Of a stretch of 64,000 nucleotides of DNA, positions 9,038 to 17,091 are shown one piece after another. The notes under the pieces were generated by a model. It did no database searches. It saw only the letters and a list, made by a program, of their open reading frames with translations, and was not told the origin of the DNA. The stretch is from assembly GCA_902592325.1 (NCBI GenBank), contig CACJEC010000001.1, positions 1 to 64,000 of the forward strand, given 5' to 3'. How positions within the stretch are numbered: position 1 is the stretch's first letter; every line of letters begins with the position of its first letter. This DNA is from an uncultured Pelagibacteraceae bacterium. Its GTDB lineage: Bacteria > Pseudomonadota > Alphaproteobacteria > Pelagibacterales > Pelagibacteraceae. The position numbers and the translations under genes were made by a program.

Positions 9038-10225
9038 TTATTGATAAATATAGTCTCTAGTCACTGGAGTAGATTTATAGTTTTTTGTAAGTTGAAATTG
9101 ATATACAACCTGATCTCCCCACTTGAATGCCATTTGGCATCCTGTTAGATAAAACTCCCACATTCTAAAAAATTTTTCATCAAACATATCAATAATCTTT
9201 TCTTTATTTTTAATACAATTTTCTTTCCAATGCCTCAAAGTATGAGAATAATGAAGCCTTAAAACTTCTATATCGGTTACAATTAGTCCTGCCTTTTCTA
9301 TAGGAGTTGTTACTTCACTTAAACTGGGAGTATATCCGCCTGGAAATATATATTTTGTTATCCACGGATGAGGATCCCTTGGTGGGTTAACTGAACCTAT
9401 GGTATGTACTAATGAGATACCATCTTCAGTTAATAAATTTTCAACTTTTTTAAAAAATTTTTTATAAAATTTTCTACCAACATGTTCAAACATTCCAACA
9501 CTAACTATTCTATCAAATTTTTCATTAAGTTCCCTATAATCCATTAATTTGAACTTAACTTGATTTTCTAGATTCATTTCCTTTGCTTTTTTATTACAAT
9601 ATTCTAATTGGTTTTCAGACAGGGTAATTCCTGTAACTTCACACTTTGCACTTTTTGCTATATCAATTGCTAATGAACCCCAGCCACAACCTATATCTAG
9701 AACTTTTTGATTAGGTTGGATATTAAGTTTTTTTATTATATGTTGAATCTTATTATTTTGAGCAGTTTCTAAACTATCATTTTCATTTTTAAAATAAGCA
9801 CAAGAATATTGTCTTTTTGGATCTAAAAATAAATCATAAAGATCATCTGAAATATCATAGTGATGAGATACATTCATTTTAGATTTTTTTATAAAATTAA
9901 AATTTGTTAGATATCTGTAAGAGCCTCTAAGTCTATTAATTAAATAACTAAAAAAATTTAATTCTCCTCTTCCAAAATTCATCAATGCTAAATCTAAAAA
10001 ATCTGTTAAAGTTCCATTTTCTATGATTATTTCTCCATCAGTATAAGCCTCTCCAAAATATAAATCAGGATGAAACAAAAGTTTATAATGAAGATTTTTA
10101 TTTAGAATTTTCAGTTTAATAGGGTTATTACCAGGGCTACCAATAATGTAATCCTTTGAATTAGCATCTGTTAAAATAAAACCATCTTTTTTAAAAACTT
10201 TATTTAAAAATCTAGCTAATTGCAT
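9038..10225 (-). CDS. Cyclopropane-fatty-acyl-phospholipid synthase family methyltransferase
   Basis: The 395-residue protein has the CFA-synthase layout: an N-terminal lipid-binding part (about 1-100, with FGEAYTDGEIIIENG), then a SAM-binding Rossmann domain with VLDIGCGWGSLAIDIA near residue 173, GITLSENQLEYC, MFEHVGRKFY near 251, and the C-terminal HYSHTLRHWKEN and WEFYLTGCQMAFKWG motifs. These enzymes add a methylene or methyl group from SAM to unsaturated acyl chains of membrane phospholipids. The first part is shorter than in E. coli Cfa but the catalytic motifs are intact. A methyl-branching relative of Cfa is an alternative. Its ATG at 10225 abuts the stop of the DapA-like gene, suggesting one transcript. 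Confidence 0.9.
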   Translation of the reverse strand: MQLARFLNKVFKKDGFILTDANSKDYIIGSPGNNPIKLKILNKNLHYKLLFHPDLYFGEAYTDGEIIIENGTLTDFLDLALMNFGRGELNFFSYLINRLRGSYRYLTNFNFIKKSKMNVSHHYDISDDLYDLFLDPKRQYSCAYFKNENDSLETAQNNKIQHIIKKLNIQPNQKVLDIGCGWGSLAIDIAKSAKCEVTGITLSENQLEYCNKKAKEMNLENQVKFKLMDYRELNEKFDRIVSVGMFEHVGRKFYKKFFKKVENLLTEDGISLVHTIGSVNPPRDPHPWITKYIFPGGYTPSLSEVTTPIEKAGLIVTDIEVLRLHYSHTLRHWKENCIKNKEKIIDMFDEKFFRMWEFYLTGCQMAFKWGDQVVYQFQLTKNYKSTPVTRDYIYQ

Positions 10226-11110
10226 TTATGCCGCCATAGAAGATTTGATTGTAAAATTTAAGTCTTTCAAAGTTTTTAGTAAATTTTTTTCATCAGTTTT
10301 ATTCAAAAGACTTAGAGGAGGTAAAATGTTTTTATAAATTTCATTTTTTTGAGAATAATAAGTATGTAATCCAGATATTAAATTATATTTATCAAAAGCA
10401 CTTCTTATATTGCATAATTTTTGATTATAAGACTGTTCCTTTTTTGAATGAAAATCGTCATAAACCTTTCTCGATATTTCTGCAGTCACATTACAAGTTG
10501 CTGTTATAATTCCTGAACATCCTAATTCTAAACCTTTCAATAATTTTAATTCTGAACCAGGAAAAACTGAAAAGTTTTCTAACTGTAATTTTTCAAATAA
10601 ATTATATGAGCTATCTTTTACACCCACAATTTGTTTTGGAAATTTTTTTACAAGTTTTGTAATACATTCTATACTAAATTTATATCCACACAATTTCTCA
10701 AAATTATAAAGAATGATTTTACAATCTGGAACCGACTCTATTAATCTTGTATAAAATTCTATAACCTCAAAATCTCCATATTTGTAATAAGCCGGAGGCA
10801 TAATTAAAAAATTTTTAAAATCTAATGAAGTTGCTATTTTAATAAAATTAATTGTTTCTCCTAAAGAATTTAAACCTGTGCCAATTAAATGTTTTGATTT
10901 GTATTTACTTTTCGAAAGTTTATTTAATAAGTCAATTTTTTCAGAAATAGGTATTAATTGGGATTGTCCTGTGCTCCCAAATATTGCCGTACCATGACAG
11001 CCTTGATCTATTAAGTTTTCAGCATGCGCTATTGTTTTCTCAACATTTAGGCTTAAATCAGAATTAAAAACAGACATGGTGGCAGCGAAAATTCCACTTA
11101 TTTTAGTCAT
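10226..11110 (-). CDS. DapA/NAL-family class I aldolase or lyase, substrate unknown
   Basis: The 294-residue TIM-barrel protein belongs to the dihydrodipicolinate synthase / N-acetylneuraminate lyase superfamily. The GSTGQ near residue 45 replaces the usual GTTGE pyruvate-binding loop. Tyr135 in IILYNFE and the Schiff-base Lys165 in VGVKDSS are in the expected places. The missing Glu of the GTTGE loop and sequence divergence argue against it being the true DapA of lysine synthesis; a sugar-acid or hydroxyproline-pathway lyase is more likely. It is directly followed by the CFA-synthase-like gene, a pairing with no obvious metabolic sense. It is divergent from the GT9 gene with a gap of about 50 bases. 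Confidence 0.85.
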   Translation of the reverse strand: MTKISGIFAATMSVFNSDLSLNVEKTIAHAENLIDQGCHGTAIFGSTGQSQLIPISEKIDLLNKLSKSKYKSKHLIGTGLNSLGETINFIKIATSLDFKNFLIMPPAYYKYGDFEVIEFYTRLIESVPDCKIILYNFEKLCGYKFSIECITKLVKKFPKQIVGVKDSSYNLFEKLQLENFSVFPGSELKLLKGLELGCSGIITATCNVTAEISRKVYDDFHSKKEQSYNQKLCNIRSAFDKYNLISGLHTYYSQKNEIYKNILPPLSLLNKTDEKNLLKTLKDLNFTIKSSMAA

Positions 11111-11159
11111 AATAAAAATTTATATAAAAAATATACTCAGTAAAGTTTATAAATACCAT

Positions 11160-12122
11160 ATGAAAATTTTAGCAGTTCAAAATAGAATGGGCATTGGAGA
11201 TACTGTAATTTTCTTACCTTTTATAAAAGCTTTATCTAAAAAATTTAATACACCTATTAGTATACTTGTAAAAGAAAGTTCAAAAGCTGATCAATATTTG
11301 TATCAAACTAATTATATTGATAAAATTATCATTTTAGAAAGAGATAAAAAAAATAAAAATAAGCATAGTGGTTTTTTTGGATTTTTTAATTTAGTTAAAG
11401 ATATAAAAAAATATAATTTTGATAAAATTTTTATTTTTAACTCATCTATAAGATTTAATTTAATTTCTAAATTATCTCAGATACCTGAGGTTTATCAATA
11501 TCCATTATTTCAGAAATCAAAACAACATATTACTGAGACTCCAAAACAGTTTATAAAAGATAAATTAGATTTAATAATTAATGAAGATCCTGAAATACAA
11601 GTTGATGATGAATTAATTTCTAAATCAGTTGAAAAGTTTCAAATAAATAAAAATGATGTGAACATACTTTTAGGTATAGGAGGCTCAGGTTCCACCAAAA
11701 GAATTCCTGCAAATATATTTATAAGTGTAATTGATAAAATTTCAAAAATTAAAAAATGTAAATTTTTTCTTGCTACAGGTAAAGATAACGAAGAACAGAA
11801 TATATTAAATGAAATACTAAAATCAAATTTTAAAGAACATTGTATACCTTTGGATAATTTTTCAATTAAAGAAACTTTGCCAATTATTAAAAACTGTAAT
11901 TTATCTATTTGTAATGACTCTAGTTTTAGTCATCTTTCTGCAGCTCTAGGAATAAAAACCATTACTTTAATGGCAGATACTCCTTTGATTTATGGAAGTT
12001 ATAACTCTAAGATGTTTCCTATAATTCCTGATGGAGAAGAAACGGTTTCTCATAAAACTTTAGGGAAAGAAAAAATTAATCCTCAAAAAATATTCGATAA
12101 AATTATAGAAATTCTTAATTAA
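11160..12122 (+). CDS. Glycosyltransferase family 9 (heptosyltransferase-like)
   Basis: The start at 11160 (MKILAVQNRMGIGDTVIFLP) puts the GT9 N-terminal strand and GIGD loop first. The frame extends further upstream to 11076, but the added residues overlap the divergent gene's start and are not family-like. The 320-residue protein shows the family's two Rossmann halves: an ILLGIGGSGSTKRIP motif near the middle (the W/G-rich donor loop) and the C-terminal LSICNDSSFSHLSAALGIKTITL, matching the (D/N)S...H.A..LG..T donor-binding site. GT9 enzymes transfer heptose or similar sugars from ADP-heptose to lipopolysaccharide core at the inner-membrane face. Donor and acceptor are not certain. The gene shares a TTAA stop with the following convergent gene. 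Confidence 0.88.
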   Translation: MKILAVQNRMGIGDTVIFLPFIKALSKKFNTPISILVKESSKADQYLYQTNYIDKIIILERDKKNKNKHSGFFGFFNLVKDIKKYNFDKIFIFNSSIRFNLISKLSQIPEVYQYPLFQKSKQHITETPKQFIKDKLDLIINEDPEIQVDDELISKSVEKFQINKNDVNILLGIGGSGSTKRIPANIFISVIDKISKIKKCKFFLATGKDNEEQNILNEILKSNFKEHCIPLDNFSIKETLPIIKNCNLSICNDSSFSHLSAALGIKTITLMADTPLIYGSYNSKMFPIIPDGEETVSHKTLGKEKINPQKIFDKIIEILN

Positions 12123-12622
12123 GAAATGTCATTTAAGACTATATCCTTAGCTTCATTTACAATGGAAGATAATCGAGAAGTCTCTGGGGAAATGTCTGGA
12201 TGAATTTTTTTTTGTATTTTAATGTATGCAGCATTGACATCTTCTTTTGTGATTTTTTTTCCCGTATCTAAATTTAAAATTTTATATGCTTCTGAAACCG
12301 ATATAGATGATGAGTTATTTAAGTTTGATTTATTAAAAGAAAACCTTCCTGATCTTCTTAAAGTTTGAATAAGTCTAAATAGAGATATTAACTGAAAAAT
12401 AGATAAGCCTTTTAATTTTAATAATGCTAGACTGACAAAAGTCAAAGGCAATGTTAATAAAAATTTTCCACCAATTGCAAATAACACGGCAAGGATAAAT
12501 AGGCCAATTATCAATACTATTCTTACACTTTTTGAGATTTTATTTGTAGAAACAGTAGTAAATTTTTTTAATAATAAATAAAAAATAGTCAAAATAACTA
12601 ATGTATAAATTGCTATATTCAT
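12119..12622 (-). CDS. Membrane-anchored J-domain (DnaJ-like) protein
   Basis: The 167-residue protein has an N-terminal helix (1-20), a second hydrophobic hairpin (about 35-75), and a C-terminal J-like domain (about 108-167) containing EAYKILNLDTG, an AYIKIQKKIHPDISPE segment with the HPD tripeptide, and a last helix. The arrangement, membrane helices first and a short J domain last, resembles the Tim14/Pam18-like J proteins found throughout alphaproteobacteria. The HPD loop activates an Hsp70 partner, probably DnaK, at the membrane. Substrates are unknown. It shares a TTAA stop with the GT9 gene and is divergent from oligopeptidase B with only 16 bases between starts. Confidence 0.85.
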   Translation of the reverse strand: MNIAIYTLVILTIFYLLLKKFTTVSTNKISKSVRIVLIIGLFILAVLFAIGGKFLLTLPLTFVSLALLKLKGLSIFQLISLFRLIQTLRRSGRFSFNKSNLNNSSSISVSEAYKILNLDTGKKITKEDVNAAYIKIQKKIHPDISPETSRLSSIVNEAKDIVLNDIS

Positions 12623-12638
12623 ATATTCCCTAACTTAA

Positions 12639-14714
12639 ATGAAATTACCACAATTACAAAAAAAACCTGAGTTAAAATCTTGCCACGATGTCACTTGGGA
12701 GGACAATTATAGCTGGATACATCAAAAAGATATTTTAGATGTATTAAAGGATAAAGAGAAATTAAATACTGAAGTAAGGCATTATCTTGAACAAGAAAAT
12801 CAATACACAGATCAACAATTAAGTGATACCAAAAATATTCAAAAAAAATTATTTGATGAAATAAAGGGAAGAATTAAACTTGATGATGAATCGCTGCCTT
12901 ACAAAGATCATTCTTATGAATACTGGACAAAAACTACTTCGGAAGGAAATTATTCAATAAAATTAAGAAAAAAAATTGGAACTAATTTAATTGAAGAGAT
13001 TTGGAACGGTGACAAAGAAAAAGAAAAAATTAATGCAGAATACTTTGGTATTGGTGATTTAGAAGTAAGTAACAATGATAAATTTTTAGCATACTCACTT
13101 GATACTAAAGGCTCTGAATATTACACTATTTCTATTAGAGAAATAAAAACTAATAAAATTATTACTAAAAAAATTACTGAAACATCCGGAAGTATTTTAT
13201 TCAGCTTAGATGATAAATATATTTTTTATTCAAAATTAGATCAAAATCATAGAGCAAGAAAAATTTTAAGACATAAAATAGGAAATTTTGACAAAAAAGA
13301 CGATCTGATTTTTGAGGAAAAAAGTGAGGCTTTTACAGTTAGTATTGGTTTAAGTTCAGATGAAAAATACTATTTTATTTCTACCTCAGACCATAATACC
13401 TCTGAAAAATATTATTTTGATGTTGACGAAAAAAACCCTAAACCAAAATTAATTCAAAAAAGAGAAAAAGGTATTATTTACAGTGTAAATTCATGGAATG
13501 GATTTTTTTACATGCATACAAACAAAAATGCTGAGGATTTTAAAATAGAGAAAACTGATAATAAGAATTTAAATGATTGGAAAACATTCATACCTGCTAA
13601 AGACGGAACTCTAATTGGTGGCTTAACTTTTTTAAAAAACTGGATTATTAGGTCAGAAGTTTCTAATGCTTTAGGAAAAATTTTTGTGAGAAACCTTGAA
13701 ACAAATACTGAGGAAGAATTAATTTTTTCTGAAGAAAAAGTTTATGATGGTGGAGTTTCTCTAATTCAAAAAGACAAAAATACAGATTTTATACACATAG
13801 CTTATTCTACTCCAAAAACACAATCACGTGTTTTTTTATACAATTTAAAAACAAAAGAAAAAAAATTAGTTAAAGAGCAAATTATTCCTTCTGGTCATAA
13901 TCCAGAAGATTATATAGTTGAAAGACTAGAGTGTGATTCTCATGATGGAAGAAAAATACCAGTCACAATTATTAGAAATAAAAAAACAAAAATTGATGGA
14001 AATGCAAAACTATTACTTTATGGATATGGTTCATATGGAAATTCTTTATCTCCAAACTTCTCCTCAACTAAATTTAGCTTGATAGATAGAGATATAATTT
14101 GGGTTACTGCACATATTAGAGGTGGTTTGGAAAGAGGTATGAAATGGTGGAAAGAAGGAAAACTTCTTAACAAAAAAAATACCTTCAAAGATTATATCTC
14201 TGTAGCAAAATTTTTAATTGAAAAAAAATATTCTTCTAAAGGTAAAATAATTGGTATGGGAGGATCTGCTGGAGGTTTGCTTATGGGCGCAGTAGTTAAT
14301 CAATCTCCTGAACTTTTTTTGGGAATTATTATGGCAGTTCCTTTTGTTGATTCTCTAACCACTAATCTTGATCATTCATTACCTTTAACAGTTGGTGAAT
14401 TTGATGAATTTGGAAATGCAAAAGATAATAAAGAGCATTTTGATTATATATATTCTTATGCTCCATACCATAATATTAAAAAGATGGATTACCCTAATAT
14501 TTTAATTACAACAAGCTTAAGCGATAACAGGGTCTTGTTTGATGAGCCTGCAAAATTCACTGCAAAATTGAGGGATTTTAAAACAGATAATAATTTACTT
14601 CTTTTAAAAACAGAAATGAATGCTGGCCATGGAGGTAAATCAGGTCGAGATGGTGCCATTGAAGAAATAGCATTAGACTATGCATTTGTTTTGAAGATTT
14701 GTAAAAAAATTTAG
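12639..14714 (+). CDS. ptrB: Oligopeptidase B (protease II, S9A family)
   Basis: The 691-residue protein has the prolyl-oligopeptidase architecture: an N-terminal part with WEDNYSWI, a seven-bladed propeller region (about 80-410), then an alpha/beta hydrolase domain. The nucleophile Ser is near residue 543 in GMGGSAGGLLMGAVVN. The oxyanion/strand motif LLYGYGSYG lies near 455 and the catalytic His in NAGHGGKSGRDG near the C-terminus. GGLERGMKWWKEGKLLNKKNTF is typical of the OpdB group rather than prolyl oligopeptidase. The enzyme cuts small peptides after Arg or Lys in the cytoplasm. No signal peptide is present. It precedes hsp20, which has its own promoter in the gap. Confidence 0.93.
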   Translation: MKLPQLQKKPELKSCHDVTWEDNYSWIHQKDILDVLKDKEKLNTEVRHYLEQENQYTDQQLSDTKNIQKKLFDEIKGRIKLDDESLPYKDHSYEYWTKTTSEGNYSIKLRKKIGTNLIEEIWNGDKEKEKINAEYFGIGDLEVSNNDKFLAYSLDTKGSEYYTISIREIKTNKIITKKITETSGSILFSLDDKYIFYSKLDQNHRARKILRHKIGNFDKKDDLIFEEKSEAFTVSIGLSSDEKYYFISTSDHNTSEKYYFDVDEKNPKPKLIQKREKGIIYSVNSWNGFFYMHTNKNAEDFKIEKTDNKNLNDWKTFIPAKDGTLIGGLTFLKNWIIRSEVSNALGKIFVRNLETNTEEELIFSEEKVYDGGVSLIQKDKNTDFIHIAYSTPKTQSRVFLYNLKTKEKKLVKEQIIPSGHNPEDYIVERLECDSHDGRKIPVTIIRNKKTKIDGNAKLLLYGYGSYGNSLSPNFSSTKFSLIDRDIIWVTAHIRGGLERGMKWWKEGKLLNKKNTFKDYISVAKFLIEKKYSSKGKIIGMGGSAGGLLMGAVVNQSPELFLGIIMAVPFVDSLTTNLDHSLPLTVGEFDEFGNAKDNKEHFDYIYSYAPYHNIKKMDYPNILITTSLSDNRVLFDEPAKFTAKLRDFKTDNNLLLLKTEMNAGHGGKSGRDGAIEEIALDYAFVLKICKKI

Positions 14715-14724
14715 TCTTACCTAT

Positions 14725-14753
14725 CTTGAAAAATCTAATTTAATACCCAAATA
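14725..14753 (+). promoter_or_regulatory. Sigma-32-type heat-shock promoter of hsp20
   Basis: CTTGAAA at 14725-14731 and CCCAAATA at 14746-14753 are separated by 14 bases. They match the RpoH consensus CTTGAAA - 13/14 - CCCCATnT with one changed position in the -10 box. The box sits between the ptrB stop and hsp20, and the predicted transcript start (about 14758-14761) falls exactly at the base of the first leader hairpin. This is a by-eye consensus match, supported by the identity of the downstream gene. Confidence 0.72.
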
Positions 14754-14757
14754 TTAC

Positions 14758-14806
14758 TTAAGTCGCCTAATGGGGCTTAAAAAAATAAACTTGCTTAACA
14801 AAGGAG
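14758..14806 (+). promoter_or_regulatory. ROSE-like RNA thermometer candidate in the hsp20 leader
   Basis: Two hairpins fill the leader. Hairpin I pairs 14758-14767 with 14772-14780 (nine pairs, one of them G-U, a bulged G at 14765, loop UAAU). Hairpin II pairs 14790-14796 (CUUGCUU) with 14801-14806 (AAGGAG): C-G, U-A, U-G, bulged G at 14793, C-G, U-A, U-A, loop AACA. The second hairpin hides the Shine-Dalgarno AAGGAG that lies six bases before the ATG at 14813. The UUGCU with a bulged G opposite the Shine-Dalgarno is the hallmark of ROSE elements, which open on heating. The pairing is seen in the sequence; thermosensing is inferred. Confidence 0.65.
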
Positions 14807-14812
14807 AATATT

Positions 14813-15259
14813 ATGACAAGTAAGGATCTATCTATATTTAACTCACTTAGACCATTTTCAATTGGTTTTGACGATATGTTTGATCAATTTGAAAATATGC
14901 TAGGTAACGGTGCTTTGACCATGCAATCAAATTACCCACCTTACAACATCAGAAAAGCTGGAAAAGACAAGTACGCAATTGAAGTTGCGTTAGCTGGGTT
15001 TAGTAAAAATGATGTTGAAGTAGAGTTTGAAGATAATTTATTAACCGTCAGAACTAAACAAATAAGAAAATCTGAGGATGATAAAGTTGATGGAGAAATT
15101 ATTCATAAAGGTATTTCTCAAAGACAATTTGCAAGATCATTTACAATTGCTGATGATGTAAAGGTAAATGATGCTGAGCTTAAAGATGGTCTTTTAACGA
15201 TATCTTGTGAAAGAATTATTCCTGAACATAAAAAGAAAAAGCTTATTGAGATAAAATAA
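14813..15259 (+). CDS. ibpA: Small heat-shock protein, Hsp20/IbpA family
   Basis: The 148-residue protein has the short N-terminal arm with FDDMFDQFENML, an alpha-crystallin domain (about 40-130) starting PPYNIRKAGKDKYAIEVALAGF, and the conserved AxxxDGLLTI-type motif as AELKDGLLTISCER near residue 122. The C-terminal tail carries a KKKLIEIK end in which L-I-E-I fits the IxI-like oligomerisation motif. These ATP-independent chaperones hold unfolding proteins for DnaK and ClpB. A strong AAGGAG precedes the ATG but can pair in a leader hairpin, and a sigma-32-like promoter lies upstream, so heat induction at both levels is likely. Confidence 0.96.
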   Translation: MTSKDLSIFNSLRPFSIGFDDMFDQFENMLGNGALTMQSNYPPYNIRKAGKDKYAIEVALAGFSKNDVEVEFEDNLLTVRTKQIRKSEDDKVDGEIIHKGISQRQFARSFTIADDVKVNDAELKDGLLTISCERIIPEHKKKKLIEIK

Positions 15260-15270
15260 CTTTTGCCTTG

Positions 15271-15294
15271 CTTGCGGGGATAAATCCTCGCAAG
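15271..15294. terminator. Hairpin between convergent hsp20 and lipoprotein genes
   Basis: CTTGCGGGGA, loop TAAA, TCCTCGCAAG form a ten-base-pair stem with one G-U wobble. It is exceptionally GC-rich for this DNA and lies in the short gap between two converging genes, so a bidirectional terminator or mRNA 3'-end stabiliser is likely. There is no T-run on either side, which weakens the intrinsic-terminator call. Confidence 0.5.
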
Positions 15295-15299
15295 TAAAA

Positions 15300-15605
15300 T
15301 CAGAAGCACCCATTTGATACAAAGCCCACAACAATATTTTCAGAATCTATTTCAAACCTTCTCTCACATGGAATGCCATATTTTTTAGTGTTGTAAATTA
15401 ATACCAAATTACCTTTTTCATTTTTAAAATCTTCATCAGGCATACCTAAATTCATTTGTAAATCAGCTGAGGACTTACCTATAAATTTACTCAGTTTTTG
15501 ATTTTCTTTTTCAACAATAGCGTCAGTTTTTTGCTTAATAGTTTGACATCCAGAAAGCATAATCATCAAGCATAAACTTATTAATAATAAATTTATTTTA
15601 TACAT
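15300..15605 (-). CDS. Small lipoprotein, SmpA/BamE-like fold possible
   Basis: The 101-residue product begins with a lipoprotein signal: a short basic start, a hydrophobic run, and the lipobox LSGC with Cys20. The mature part has FIGKSSADLQMNLGMPDEDF, resembling the helix and Gly-x-Pro turn seen in SmpA/BamE-like proteins, then strands with LVLIYNTKKYGIPCERRFEID and two Cys residues that could form a disulfide. Length and layout suit a small periplasmic or outer-membrane lipoprotein. I cannot assign it to the BAM complex; many alphaproteobacterial lipoproteins share this fold. It is a single gene, convergent with hsp20. Confidence 0.75.
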   Translation of the reverse strand: MYKINLLLISLCLMIMLSGCQTIKQKTDAIVEKENQKLSKFIGKSSADLQMNLGMPDEDFKNEKGNLVLIYNTKKYGIPCERRFEIDSENIVVGFVSNGCF

Positions 15606-15720
15606 AAATAGATATTAACAGCCCAATTATGGCATAAATATAAACTTCTGAGTTGAAATATGTGAATAAAGCACAGTTTTAAATGTATTATTGAAAAGAA
15701 TCAAATAGGTATCTCTTAAA

Positions 15721-15726
15721 AGGAGG
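15721..15726 (+). promoter_or_regulatory. Strong ribosome binding site of the purine permease gene
   Basis: AGGAGG lies four bases before the ATG at 15731. Most genes in this window have no such consensus site, so this gene is expected to be translated strongly. The 120-base leader before it holds no purine-riboswitch motif that I could see. Confidence 0.7.
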
Positions 15727-15730
15727 ACAA

Positions 15731-17041
15731 ATGCTTGAAAATTATTTCAATTATAAAAAACATAAAACAGATTTTCAAACTGAAGTAATAGCCGGAACCA
15801 CTACATTTTTGACTATGGCTTACATAATGTTTTTAAATCCATTTATATTGTCGGGAGAATTTGCCGGACCCGATAAAGGTTTCTTTGATTTCGGTGCAGT
15901 TTATACAGCCACAATTTTGGCTACAGCTTTAGCTTGTTTTATCATGGCTTTCTACGGAAAAACTTGGCCAATTGGACTTGCTCCAGGAATGGGTATTAAC
16001 GCTTTTGTGGCTTTTGGAGTTTGTGCTGGTATGGGATATACCCCACAACAAGCTTTGGGTGCAGTATTAGTAGCAGGTGTGTTGTTTTTAATTATTTCTC
16101 TAACTCCTATAAGAGCTTGGTTAATAAATTCAATTCCTAAAAGTTTAAAATTAGGAATAGGCGCAGGAATAGGATTATTCCTAGCAATTATTGGACTTCA
16201 GATCATGGAGGTTGTTGTAGATAATCCAGTTACATTGGTTCAATTAGGAGATTTAAGCGATCCATTAGTTTTACTAGGATGTGCAACATTTATAGCAATA
16301 ATTGTTTTAGATAAAATGAATGTTAAAGGTAATATTATCATAGGTATTTTAGTATTTAGTATTATTGCATGGGCAACTGGTCTTGCTAAATTCAATGGAA
16401 TTGCAAGCGCACCACCACCAATGACATATTTGTTCGAATTTGATTTGTCTGCTGCAATGACAGCTGGAATGTCTACTGTAATATTTACATTATTGTTTAT
16501 TGACTTCTTTGACACCGCAGGAACATTGACTTCAGTTGCAAATGTTGCAGGTAAAGTTGATAAAAATGGAAAAGTACAAGATATTAATAAGGCTATGCTG
16601 TCTGATAGTGTTGGTACAGTTGCAGGTGCAATGATGGGGACTACAACTGTCACAAGCTATGTTGAGTCTGGTGCTGGAGTTAAAGCTGGTGGTAAAACTG
16701 GAATGACTTCTTTGGTAATCGGTATACTGTTTCTTGCATGTATATTTTTTGCTCCTTTAGCAACTAGTTTACCTAAACAAATTGATGGAGCAGCTTTACT
16801 TTTTGTTTCAGTTCTTTTTATTAGAAATATTACTGATATTGAATGGAATGACATTTCTGAATCAGCTCCAGCAATACTTGCAATGATTGCAATGCCATTA
16901 ACTTATAGTATTAGCAATGGAATTGCTTTAGCATTCGTGTCCTATGCTTTAATAAAAATATTCACTGGTAAGTTTTCAAGCACTTCACCGGCAATATGGG
17001 TAATAGCGATACTAAGTGTAGTTAGTTTTGCAGTTGCCTAA
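15731..17041 (+). CDS. NCS2-family purine (hypoxanthine/guanine/adenine) permease
   Basis: The 436-residue inner-membrane protein has about 12-14 hydrophobic segments and the AzgA-branch motifs: TEVIAGTTTFLTMAYIMFLNP at the start, WPIGLAPGMGINAFVAFGV near residue 80, LFIDFFDTAGTLTSVA near 257, and GTTTVTSYVESGAGVKAGGKTG near 302. These define the hypoxanthine/guanine/adenine proton symporter branch rather than the uracil or xanthine one. It takes up purine bases, fitting the convergent phosphoribosyltransferase gene next to it, which could trap them as nucleotides. It has its own strong ribosome binding site and an intrinsic terminator follows. Confidence 0.93.
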   Translation: MLENYFNYKKHKTDFQTEVIAGTTTFLTMAYIMFLNPFILSGEFAGPDKGFFDFGAVYTATILATALACFIMAFYGKTWPIGLAPGMGINAFVAFGVCAGMGYTPQQALGAVLVAGVLFLIISLTPIRAWLINSIPKSLKLGIGAGIGLFLAIIGLQIMEVVVDNPVTLVQLGDLSDPLVLLGCATFIAIIVLDKMNVKGNIIIGILVFSIIAWATGLAKFNGIASAPPPMTYLFEFDLSAAMTAGMSTVIFTLLFIDFFDTAGTLTSVANVAGKVDKNGKVQDINKAMLSDSVGTVAGAMMGTTTVTSYVESGAGVKAGGKTGMTSLVIGILFLACIFFAPLATSLPKQIDGAALLFVSVLFIRNITDIEWNDISESAPAILAMIAMPLTYSISNGIALAFVSYALIKIFTGKFSSTSPAIWVIAILSVVSFAVA

Positions 17042-17052
17042 AAGTTTTAATA

Positions 17053-17091
17053 GGGCTAGATTAAGTATATCTAGTCCTATTTATTTTTTTT
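17053..17091 (+). terminator. Rho-independent terminator after the purine permease gene
   Basis: GGGCTAGAT at 17053-17061 pairs with ATCTAGTCC at 17069-17077 (nine pairs, one G-U) around a seven-base loop. A T-rich run, TATTTATTTTTTTT, follows immediately. This is the most convincing intrinsic terminator in the window. It overlaps the 3' end of the convergent phosphoribosyltransferase gene. Confidence 0.8.

Noticed and set aside
15606-15730. Possible purine riboswitch before the purine permease gene
   Set aside because: None of the conserved loop motifs of purine, PRPP or xanthine (NMT1) aptamers was found; only a weak GCC/GGC stem is present.
16240-16653. 137-codon minus-strand frame inside the purine permease gene
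   Set aside because: Shadow of the NCS2 gene; proline/isoleucine-rich product without recognisable features.
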